From contig CM022303.1 of assembly GCA_011799875.1 (NCBI GenBank), positions 551,092,793 to 551,156,792 of the forward strand: DNA of 64,000 nt, written 5' to 3'. This document shows, piece by piece, positions 31,008 through 43,300 of this stretch. Within the stretch, counting starts at the first letter, position 1. Each line of letters begins with the position of its first letter. The DNA is from Thinopyrum elongatum. Taxonomy: Eukaryota > Streptophyta > Magnoliopsida > Poales > Poaceae. Below the pieces are notes generated by a model, which saw only the letters and a program-made list of their open reading frames with translations, made no database searches and was not told the DNA's origin. The position numbers and the translations under genes were made by a program.

Positions 31008-33330
31008 ATGATGGGCTCTCTGCTCCTGCTCTCCTTGCTGGTCTCTGGAGTCGGGGTCGGCGGCGGCGTGAGGCTGGCGGGCAATGGCGGCTACGAGGAC
31101 TGGAGGCTGGGCACGGCGACCTACATCAAGGAGTCCCAGGGCCACCCGCTCAATGACGGTATGTATCTACTACTCCATTTCATTAGCAGCATCAAGAACA
31201 TCAGGCAGGAAGGGAAGGGATGTCTGGTCTTTCTCTCTCCATTCTGCTCCCCTTTCTGTCCTTGTGCACTTCCTCTGAATGGAGATTGGAGATGGTGAAT
31301 GCTGTTTGCGAGGATGAGCTGTTGGTGTGGTATTAGGCAGATCCGGCGTATTGGGCAGAGAAATGCCACTGGGAGGTTGCGATAGAAAGCAGATGTGAAG
31401 ATTTGCTGTCGAAAGTTGTTCCCCTTTTACTCTGCTACTCATTGAGAGATGCATTTTGATTCTTGGAACTGGTTAACTGAACATTCCATGGATATTCTGC
31501 AAATCATAGAAATATTCAGTATGTTTCATTGTGATTTGTGAAAGGGTACAAAAGGGTTTCTTTGATAAATACTTATAGCGCGGTGTTGACGCTAATGCTG
31601 TCCTTACCATCAACATTTTCTTTATGACACCTTAACAAAAAACTTCTTTCGGCACCAATGCTATCCTAATCAGCCGAAAGAAAACCAATAATGGGGTACT
31701 AGAGCAGCAGTGCACCTTTTTCTTTTATGTTTACTAAATATAAAGTGTCTGTAAACCAAATTCTTGACCTTTGCGTAAGAAGTGGGAGTGAGGCACATTG
31801 AATGCTTTGACAATCCTAACAAGAGGGCCAGGCCAGTACAGTACAACATGGCCTCTTCTTGCTGTCATTGCCTGCACTCAAGTCAGTGTACCTTCACAGT
31901 AATTGCTCCACTGAAATCGGACCCCGTTTTCCCTTCCCCACCTTCACACTGTACCTTCACGAAGATCCACCAAAATATACTCTGAATTTCGAAGATCGTA
32001 TGCTCAATTTCTTCATTTAATTCCATCCCGTGCTCAGTGTCGGTATCAAACCTTGCTCTGTTTCATGTGTTACATAAAAAGAGATAAAATGTTGTTGTCT
32101 GATGCAATGGCTGCTTGAAACTCCAAAGGTGGCGGCGCTTGCGGGTACGGGGACCTGGACATATTCAGGTACGGGAGGTACACGGCCGGCCTGAGCGGCG
32201 CGCTGTTCGGGCGGGGCAGCGCCTGTGGCGGCTGCTACGAGCTCCGGTGCGTGAACAACATCCTCTATTGCCTGCGGGGCAGCCCCACCGTCGTGGTGAC
32301 GGCGACCGACTTCTGCGCCCCCAACTTCGGCCTCGCCGACGACTACGGCGGCTGGTGCAACTTCCCCAAGGAGCACCTGGAGATGACGGAGGCCGCCTTC
32401 CTCCGGGTCGCCAAGGCCAAGGCTGACATTGTCCAGGTGCAGTTCCGAAGGTAACAAACAGTTCATAAACTTCTCAGTAATGCAATACTGATCTCATTTT
32501 GCTTATCACTGATGAGTTCTGATTTCTGAACATACAAGTTCTGAATATATATGTGCAAAAGTATGTCACTATCGTTCTTGAGTTGTGCATCTGTTGTGGT
32601 TAAAAGCATGGCACAATCATTCTTGAGTTGTGCATCTGGTGTAGTTTTTTCAGCCTGCTTTTGCAAAAGTTCAGAATGATGTCTAATGATTAGAAATGGA
32701 TCATAGAATATGCGGAACATGTCTGAAGCCACTTTGCATTGTGGACTGCTGGGCAGAAAGTATCAGGGCTGATGAGAGGGCGCTGAGGAAACGGCAGCTT
32801 TAATCACCGACGCTTTCTTCTTTTCTCAATCTGACTTGCGTATGCTAATCATGAGTACTTCCACAGTTTCAGACAAATGCTATGATCATGTCCCAACAGT
32901 AGTAAACATCAAGTATCCTTTATAGTGCAGGATAAGATTAAGATGAGTGTCCAGTTTGATCACCATGCATGAATCACGCAGCATCTGATCGTGACTAACC
33001 ATTTGACGATGGTTTTGCAGGGTGAGCTGTGACAGGGCCGGCGGCATTCGGTTCACGATCACCGGCGGCCCCAACTTCCTCCAGGTGCTGATCACCAACG
33101 TGGCAGCCGACGGCGAGGTCGACGCCGTGAAAGTGAAGGGGTCAAGGACCGGGTGGATACCGATGGGGAGGAACTGGGGGCAGAACTGGCAGTGCGACGC
33201 GGACCTCCGAGGCCAGCCGCTGTCGTTCGAGGTCACCGGAGGAAAGGGCAGGACGATCACCATGTATAACGTCGCGCCTTCAGACTGGATGTTTGCGCAA
33301 ACGTTTGCAGGCAAGCAGTTCGTCGAGTAG
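31008..33330 (+). CDS. EXPA: Alpha-expansin, three exons
   Basis: Exons 31008-31158, 32129-32450 and 33021-33330 join in phase (151+322+310 nt) into 260 residues, the normal length for expansins. All introns have GT..AG. A hydrophobic signal peptide ([20 protein letters not shown]) sends it to the cell wall. Residues about 51-155 form the six-cysteine double-psi barrel ([35 protein letters not shown]). Residues about 160-260 form the CBM63 domain with RNWGQNWQC. Expansins loosen walls by disturbing cellulose-matrix contacts during growth. Odd point: the usual HFD signature is H-L-E here (residues 133-135). A poly(A) signal AATAAA stands at 33486. I did not assign a paralogue number. Confidence 0.93.
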
Positions 33331-33485
33331 GTGAAAGAGGGTTGCAAGCTCCAACGACTGTAATTACAACTACAAGGGTTACTAAAATGCCGTGACCCAA
33401 GAACGTGAATGGTTTTCGCTCTGCCCGCCACACACGTCCAACATGATTATTGAACTTTAGGGCGCAGTTATCTGTAAGTTGCCTG

Positions 33486-33491
33486 AATAAA
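33486..33491 (+). terminator. Poly(A) signal of expansin gene
   Basis: AATAAA lies 155 bases after the expansin stop codon, a usual distance for a plant 3' end. Confidence 0.5.
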
Positions 33492-33494
33492 CCA

Positions 33495-34370
33495 AGTCAG
33501 TCTGTTTCCCAGCCGTTGGATTGAAATCCAAAGGCTGGTGTGCATCCTGCCCCCGCCGGCCTGCCTCTGCCCCGAAGCATCCTTCTAAACCCCCACCATT
33601 CTTCTCTGGCGCCGTCAGCCCACCCCAAACCATCAACCTTCAACCCTATCCACCAACAACACCACTGGCGTGTCCTGCCGTGTCCCGCCTCTCAAAAAAA
33701 TATATTGCTGCATCCCCAGCTCTGAGGCAGTCCTTGCCATGGCCTCGCCATCATCGTCAGCACCCCAGTCTGCGCCTCAGGGCTGCGCTCCAGAAATCGA
33801 TCAGCGCGAGTTACAAATTCAGGCAACTTGCCAATAGCAAACACAAAAACTTTTAAGTTCAGAATTCACTCATGTCTGTTGTCCACTTTTCGGACGATAT
33901 ACCAAACCACCGACTTGGCCTACTGTGTGAATACACTTGCACAACCATGAAAGCAGAGGGAGTTATAGCATACCAAGGCAAAACCGACAGACACTAGGTA
34001 GTAGTTACACACACATTTGGTTAGCTTCGATCCCACTTCTCCACATTTGGCCGAGATACTAGTTTCACCGCCACGGAAGCTATCTACAGAAACGAATTTG
34101 GTTAACTATTGGAGTTTGTTTGAGCCGAACGATCATGATCTAACTGCTGCAGCACCCCAGGAACAGTTCCAAGAAGGAAACTTTGCTGCCTGTAAAAAAT
34201 AAATATTTATCAGGGGCATGAGGCAGATAAAAAGACAGAAGAGTTGCAAGTTGACCAAAATCTAGAGAAAAAGGACACGAGTAAAATGACTCTGTACATG
34301 ATGTTATAAGGTCTCGTTTGCAGAAAGATAAACAAAAACACAACAGTTTACCGTGCATTGTCATTCATCA
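33495..34370. other. Spacer between convergent genes
   Basis: It lies between the 3' ends of the expansin gene (plus) and the MORC-type gene (minus). A Pro-rich open stretch at 33521-33856 has no domain and is probably chance. The 3' UTR of the MORC-type gene must lie in the right part. Confidence 0.45.
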
Positions 34371-37300
34371 TCACGTCTTGCAACTTCTTGCGGCACCCCT
34401 CCGTATCCTCTTCAAAACATGGAGAGGGGCAACAGACTCGGTTTGCGAGGAATTGCTGTCCAAATCATCTGACAAGCCCATTGGTAGTGCATGCAAGGAA
34501 GTCAGATGATAAGCTTAGGTTTTCCCTATTCTTGTTACTTTCCAGCGTTTCTATTTTGTCTACACAGCGCATGCATACCTTCGATGCTGTTCGTGCCGTT
34601 GGAAGTATTCTTTTGCTTGTTGACAATTGTTGGGATTAGCTTTACATTCTGAGCACACAACACAATGAAGTTATTTACTTCTCATGAATTGACCTTCAAA
34701 AAACATGACATGCATATAATCCTTAGGTTTGTAGTTACCTTCACATCTTCATCCTGACTGAACTCATTGTTCCCTATTTTGTTTGTATCAACCTTAGCTG
34801 TAGCTTCCCGCTGGATAATCCTATTGCGGCCAACATTACCGGACCTTTTCTCGCCTATGGTTATGGTACCATGGCCCATTTGTTGCTCTGGTATCGTACA
34901 TTTCCCATTGAAGGGTGGCATCAAGCAAAACCTGAAATTTCAGGTGTCAAAACTTCAGAACTGTCAAAAGAAAAGAAGGAAAGAGGCTATCCCATATATA
35001 AATTTTACAGAACCAAGGTATTTAAGTTACTGTATGTTTCTTAAACCCTTAGAATTGTGATGATACAAGAATATTATTTGAACTTTTAGTGAATAGAGCT
35101 CTGAATCTTGACACAAATATTATTAGCTGATGATTACAAAATTTAAATGCAAAATGAAAAATCATCCAGTAAGCACATGATGAACCAGCAAGATTAAGTA
35201 ATCAAGAAGACAGTCAGAAAACAATAAATCATGATATGTGAGTGTAAAATAGTTATTTCTAGTGTTGTGTCAGACATGATTGACATGAAACTTATTATTT
35301 TCATGTTTTTGAACTGTATTTTTCATTCTAGTTTGCAGTTCCAACAAGAAACTGGAAATTTTGAACTTGGCAAAATTTGAACAGTAATTGGTTAGCATAG
35401 AGAGTCAAACTGGCATGTAACTGGCTTCCTGGATGAACCCCAGGAATTTATTTTTTTGTATAGAGCCAAATCCTAGTCACAGAAGTCAAATACTAGTTAG
35501 GAAAGTACAATCGATATTGTTGCAAACTGCAGGCTCCAAATTTTGCCCGGCTATGATGGGGGGCACTCAAAAGAATTCCTTTGGAATTATAAAATCACTA
35601 CAGTTCATCAACTAAGCTTATCCTGTACACGGTAAAAAAAAAGGTTATCCTGTATGATGTTGAGTATGATTGCCTGATACAAACCATTGATCTGGTAGAG
35701 ACTCCGTATCAAAGCCGGCAGTCAACACTCTCCATTTACGACAGCCATAACACTGAACCCATTCATGATCAGGCTTGCAGCGGCCGGCCGCTTTTCCCTA
35801 GATAAGGAAAGGTGTAGAGTGAGTAACACTTCTAAATGCAGCGAACATAATCTTCCAGAATTGTACAGGCAAACCTTAAAGGTACCGTCATAACTTAGTT
35901 CTTGGATAATAAACATTTGGCTCCTGATCACTAACAGAAACAAGGATTGAAGAGCAACCCCGATCCCTTACCCCACTACTACATCCCTAGCAGCATGATT
36001 GATTATATACATGTAAAATATGTTTTCCGTAGTAAAGTACATATATTCTGCAAAGAGAAGGTGCATACATCACACCGATATCTATACGTCCATCACCTTA
36101 GTGACAGAAGGTAAGTAGCTTTCAAACTCATAATAACTAAAATTATTTTTGATTGTCTACATACCATGATGATACGAGATGGAGACTTCACCCCGTTGAA
36201 AGTCTACCATATTTCCATTCCTACTCGCTATGGTTAACATTTTCATATAAGAGTTCTCAAATAAATGCAAAATGAAACAGACAGTTGTTTTTTTCTCAAC
36301 AAATGTATGATCAGTTATGTCCAAGTCTATCGATGTTGTAGTATTGCTATCTACTGCCTCCGTTCCTAAATATAAGACCTTTTAGAGATTCCAATATGGA
36401 CTACATACGAAGCAAAATGAGTGAATCTACACTCTAAAATATGTCTACATACATCCTTATGTAGTCCGTATTGAAATCTCTATAAAAGGGCTTATATTTA
36501 GAAACGGAGGGAGTACTTGTCTCTTGCCAAATCCAATGCAAAAATATTTCATAAAGCAGTTTGTCACCAAATATGCCTGACAAGATATTTCCCAATATAA
36601 ACTATGTCTAAATTCATACCAATTCTACATTGTCAAAATTTGTCTCCCAGTATTCATCCATACTGCTACCCAGCCATTCCTCCAGCTCAGCATACATTTC
36701 ACAATCTTGAAACCCTTGTTTGCTGTTAAGAACCCATGAATTGCCATCTTCATCATCCTGCAGGATAAATGGAGAAGTTTATTCAAACAAGATGAAACTG
36801 AACAACATCCCTACCAAAGCCAAGATATTATGAACCATACAACGAGTTCTGTAATATCTGCAACTCCTATTACTCCACGTCCCGTGTCAGCGTTATGCAT
36901 TTGACCTCCAACTCTTTTGTAAGACTGAGAAAAGAACACAAAAACCAAATGTTAGAAAAAGCATGCACATGTGTAGAGGCAAAGAATATTCACACTGAAG
37001 GTATGGAAGTACTGTAAAGTCTAAAATATATGTTAAATTGTTTAAGGTGCAAACAGCTTCCTCCAACGAAACAAACATGTATTGTTTGTAAGGTACAACT
37101 AATACACTGAACATGAAAAAGCTCAACCTAGCTAGGTATTACATTCAATATAGTTTTCAATGCTCAACACACACGGGGTTAACTCCACACTCCTACCCAC
37201 CCTAGCACGCAATGCAAAAAAAAAAGTGTACTCTAATGGAGTAAAAGCACTGCAGCCTATGAGCACGACAAAGGCTCAGTTTGTGGTAGCTGAACTTGTT

Positions 37301-40300
37301 TTATATTATATATGCTGTGGTAATAGCCACAAAACAAAGAAAAAGTCAGTTGGCCAAACAATAAAATAGGCAAAAAGGTGGTTGGACAAACAGGCATATA
37401 TAGCTAGCTGAAGATGATCAGGTTAATCATTTAGTGCAATGTCAGCTAATCCCACCTCTATTAGTCGACCACGCCAATACAAGAAAACCCCACAGTTCGT
37501 TCTTTCCCATTCTACTTTGCTCATTCCAATAGTCAACTCAATGGTCCTTCCCGCAATGTCACCAGAAATCACTGAAGTCGTGTTAAGGCTCTTGTCCAAA
37601 GGGCGCGCTTTGACCTAGAAACAACATAAATTATAAACAGGGATATATTGTGCCCCAACAACATAAAGATGGGAGAATATCACATGGAAACCAACATTTA
37701 TATGACATATGCATTTACCTTAGACCCTTGCACTGTGATTTTCATTCGAGGATTCCGGAAGATAACTTCCAGATAAGAGTGAAGTGAATAATCCAATGGG
37801 ACCTACATAATATAATTAATCAACAAGTCAAGCCATGCCACATTTTTAGCAGTTTCATAAAGCAAAGTGCATGCAGACAGAACGAACCAGAAAAACGAAA
37901 TTAAAGAATAAGTTTGACATCACAAAGTCATGCATGGCATTAGAGAGTACTGAATGTGTGTGAATATAAAATCCAGGTTCATCAAGCTCGTCAAGCCCCC
38001 AAATATCAACTTTAAAGCTATAAATATAAAATTCATTTATCTTGAATTGAGCCTAGGAAGTTTATCTCTTGTGTCAAAAGCAAAACCAAAAGTACAACAC
38101 ACACCTGTTTACTTGTTTGTCCTGGACGTGATCTGACTCTTTTTGACCGGATTAATATGTCTCCATGACCTTTGTTAGTAAGGTTTTCATCAGTCCTCCC
38201 TGAATTCCAGTCCAAGGTGTAGTCTTTACCCCACCTATCTAAATTCCATATATAAATCTGTGTTCCAGTACCCTCTTCACCAAATAAACCTAGCTTTTCT
38301 CCGATGAAATACTCATTAAAGGGAGAGAATTCCTTGATAGCATTCAGGTTATATTCTGCAGTAGCTTCAGACTGGACACTCAAATCAACTTCCATGTATT
38401 GTCCTTCCTTGCGATAGGTCACCACAGGGATCTCAAGATTCTGTAGCAAATCAAACTATTATAGCCTTAACATAATAGTAGACAAGGAGTAAAAAAGTAG
38501 AGCACTGCTTACATCTTTATTTTCATTAAAAGACTGGGATAGAAAGGACACTGATCTGGAAGTTGAAGTTTGGGTAAGCACAACTGCATCTTTCCCAAGT
38601 TTCATTGCACCAGTCTACAAAACAGCACCAAAATTTGATTGAAGAAGACTGCAGACATGCGTAAAGCATGTAGTTGCAATATGTAATTTAGTATTTAGAG
38701 TTTAACCTCCATAAATCTAGGGGTAAAACAATGCAGAGGGCAGATGCTACGGTTCCTGTAGAACATTTCCTATCAGTGCAAACAACAGCTTTCAAGTGGC
38801 AACTAATCGTTACTTCACTCATTGCTTGCGCAGTCAAGTTAAACATAATAGCACTAGCATGATAGCATTGCACAGGAAAACCTAGCTGGCAATACTAACG
38901 ACTGACTGTAGCAGTGAGCCACTGACAGTATACTAGACAAAAGAACACATGTCTGGAAGTACATATTTAGTAACAGGCAAACAAGTCTTCATTTACTCAA
39001 CAGCATTACATGTCTTAATAGTGCATTGTAGGCGAGAGAAGTACTCCCTCCGTCTAGGTGTATAAGTCACCTTACGAAAACCAAATAATCCCAAAACACT
39101 TAGGCACGGTGCATTAACTCTCACCTCGTTTCTTGTTTCCTGACATATCAACCAATAAGAGATGTGGGGCGTGCATGTTTTCAATGACTCAAGACTACCA
39201 AACACGACATGCAGTGGTTAGTTCATTGCATGCAATGCTATTAATTAGCAAATAAACATTAAGTTCTCTCGTTTTCCCCTCCTTGGTCACCGTGCACAAC
39301 CTAAGATGACTTATTCACCTAGACGGAGGGAGTATGAAGCTATCATCATGACAGACATATTTCAGTCCCACATTTCAAATAAATCAGAAAAATTATTGCA
39401 ACACAACATTCGCGGCGGCTCAGGATGTAGCAGATTTAGTGACGTATTTAAAGGTAATTCATAACACAGACTACATCAATCATGAATAACAGAAGACAGT
39501 ATAAAGAAGAGGGGAATCAAGTATTATGCAGAAAGATATGAAGACCTTCTACAACTTTTTTTATGATAGATAATTACCTTAAATCCAATTCCAAACCTCC
39601 CAATCTGATCATTGCAATGTTCATTTGGTCGTTTATGACCAAATGAGATCATTCTCATCATTTCAGGGTAAGCCATGCCACGCCCATCATCAATCACAGA
39701 TAAAACAGGAACTTTGCCTGCTGCTTTCTTCGAAAACATAGTTTGGATGAAAATATCCAACCTTGCAGAAGGATGGAGGAACAACAAGAATAAGCAGCCA
39801 ATACAATAAAACAACAGGAATAGCTCCAAATATGTCAAACACTATCTCTCAGTGAGGAATGTTCAGAAAATGTATTGCTACAGGTAACATTAATTTTAAT
39901 TACAAAATAAAAGCAGCATGTTTTGTACATATTCACCTGGAAGAGGAGCATAATGAAACAGTAAAAATAAGGCTTAGATTGGCACAGCGGTGGCTTTCAA
40001 TGTGTAGTTTTTCACTTATTATTTTTGAAGATATTAAAGGGTTGAAAACCTCTTGGAGAAATATCTATTGCCAAAAATACTAGATAATATCTTGAATAAC
40101 TAAGGTTACATAATGCAACATGATATATCACCCGGGTTGACAGACTGTCCCTAAAAATAATTTAAAAAATAAGCAAAAAATAATTCTGAGTTTAGCATGT
40201 TGAAGTCATGTAGGTACCTGGATGCACCAGCATCTCTGGAGTTGTCAATGAGCTCTGCTATTGCTCCAAAGATCCAGCCAGCATGTGTCTGACTGAGTGT

Positions 40301-43300
40301 TCGGAGATAAGTAGGGTCTGTGCTGACGAAATTTCTTCTAAGAGTAGATGTTTCCCTTTTCACTAATGAATCTGAAATTCTATTACCATCTTCAACAGAT
40401 TCACATGGTGAGGATTCTGGATCATGGTGTATATGTGAAGCATTCAGCCCTCTTGGATTGGGTACACTATCACAGATCTCCTCGCTTTTGTTGGATTTCT
40501 CTGGTGGCACATCAAATAAGTGAAAAACAGTTGATAAGAAAAAACAATTCAGATCAGCAGTAGGGAGTAGCTAATAGCAAACAATGGCATAAGATGATGC
40601 AGAGCTTCAGCTCCAACTATAGATAGAAGTATAGAACTTCCCTCAACAACATGAGGTAATGATCCACATAAAGAATGTAAAAACTAAAGCTCAGCAAATG
40701 CGACTCTTACGAAATGACATGATGTCAGCTTCCCCTAGTAAGCAAACAAACAGTACAGCAGGCTGACTAAAATATATACTCGTGAAGGACAAATAATGAA
40801 TAACCCAAGCAATACATTATTGTCCAAGTAATATAGCAAAACTCTCACCGGATATTCCGATCCTCCTTTTGCAGATTACAGGATCTTTTCGTTCAGTCTC
40901 GTACAAGATCACAGCATGTGAGTAGTTAGGGCGTTCTTCAGATTGAGCAGGAAGAATATGGAAGGTGAAGGACCCATGTCTAACAATACCGGCCTACAAG
41001 ATAAACAAGAAAAGAACAAAGGCCTTCACTTAACAGGCAACAAAATAAAGCTAGTGGATTGCATTAAAATACATGCAAACTGCTCGACTTGCAGGCTACA
41101 AAAACCCTGCCCCAATTCTAAATTCCATTCATTGAAAACCAAACATTCCTAAAAGTATTGCATCCCTCTTTCTCACACCTTCATTACTTTTCTGTCTCAA
41201 CCGCTCCTGTTACTTTAACCCGTGCCTAACGCCTCTAGCTATCCAGTAGCCACACCCCACCAATAGAAGTGTAATCTTTCAGGATGGTAACTGTTGAAAT
41301 ATATTGCCCAGCCCTTCTCTGGCAGTTCAGTTTTTTGGGTGAACTGGCTGGTGCATCCCTCTTTCTCACACCTTCATTACTTTTCTGTCTCAACCGCTCC
41401 TGTTACTTTAACCCATGCCCAACGCCTCTATCTGTCCAGTAGCCACACCCTACCAATAGAAGTGCAATCTTTCAGGGCGGTAACTGTTGAAATATATTGC
41501 AAGCCCTTCTCTGGCAGTTCATTCTTTTGGGTGAACTGGCTGGTGCATCCAACAGAACCAAGAGGTCTCGAGCTGAAGACCCGGTCAACGCATTATTGAT
41601 AAAATAGATAAATACTTGCAGCCTACATCGACCCCATGTCTAAGGCGTGGTGGAGCCTAGACGTGAGGGGAGTGTTGAAACATAGTGTCCGCCCTTCTCC
41701 ACCATCCACATCCCCATTTTTCAAAGAGTAATTTGAAGATAGAAAATATAGCCTATATTGTATCTCCCATAGTAATAATGAGTAAATAACTGAATACCCA
41801 TGAAATGGAAAATATATTTACCCTCTTATTGTGCCAAAGGAAATGCATAAACTTTCCCCATTCACTACTCTGGCGAGCATCTTCCGGATCAGGATACAGT
41901 GAAAATTTCAGGAAATTATTCAGCTCGTATACCTTACTTGACACGAAATTACTAATTGACCAAAGAGAGGGCCTGTAAAGGAAAGCATAAAATTACTCTA
42001 GTGTTCTGACAGCATATGCTGGTACAACCTTCTGCCAAGCGGGAAAAAAAAAACATGTAAAAGAGAATGCTCCCACAGTAATCTTGAAAAAAATACTCCC
42101 TTTTGCTCTACTTATATTTCCTTTGGATACCTGGTTTCAATAGATTTGTACATTTGAGGAAACCAAGGATATCATAGTTGTAATTTTTAGAGGTTGTGTC
42201 GTTGTAATATGTAAACAATGCATGCGCGCGGGGGGAGGGGGGGTGGGTACATGTGCTCCTAAGCAATAACTAGCTTCTTAATTTGGTAAGTCATAACTTC
42301 ACCCAGAGCCTTTTTGGATACACTTTGATCTGAGTTGGAAGAATTGGATCTGCTCATTGTGTATCCAAGCAAACCTTCGAGTCGATGCGGCTAGTGTTAA
42401 ACATGATCATGGCCGCATTCGCTTTGTAACAGCAGTGGAAAGCCCACCCATCAACAGTGTAAACTATAAATTGACTCGTCAGCGACAATATGCTACAGAA
42501 AACATGAATAATTTTGATCCAAGCTAGTATACAAAGTACACACTAGAATAACCAGCCGAGAAAATTAAGATCAACTTACAATTCTATTGAAACATCACAA
42601 GCTTTTGTGCGGCATATATTCTTACAATCCTTTTGCAGCAGTACATGGCTCAACCTGACACCTACCATAAGAAAATACGCACTTCATGGCAAGTTTTGGA
42701 GCACCTATATTGTACCACAAAGTATGACATATTCCAATGAAAAAGGAAAAAGCGGCAAAAACCAAGATTTATTCATAATAGGAGATGTTGAGCTCAAGTA
42801 AAAAAAACTGGATACATATGTTGACGTTATTTAATACTCCCTCCGTCCCAAAATAAGTGTCTCAACCTTAGTACAACTTTGTACTAAAGTTAGTACAAAA
42901 TAGTTAGTACAAAGTTGAGACACTTATTTTGAGACGGAGGGAGTATAAGTTTTGAACTTCATCAATCCACACTATTTATTTGCAGATTCTCACCCTTTAA
43001 ACTCCGAACTAATTCTACTTTAGATTAAAAATCATCCCTCTATCTGAAATTCTGAATCTGTACAAATTAATACTCCCTCCGTCCCAAATTACTTGTCACA
43101 GAAATGGATGTATCTAGACGTATTTTCAGTTTTTGCTCAGTTTTTACTGCTACTCTGGAAAATCGTAAGTTGGTAATGAAGAAATTTGGCAACTAGCATG
43201 TGTTAACATGAGCTATTATCCAAGTTTATAATCCATAGGTAAGCTAATAAAAGTATACAACCACAACAGTCAGTATGCACTTAGTATTATAGGCGGTAGA

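Noticed and set aside
30254..31298. Long overlapping ORFs on both strands upstream of and in exon 1 of the expansin gene
   Set aside because: GC-rich promoter and leader region; no domain, and the expansin exons explain the conserved part.
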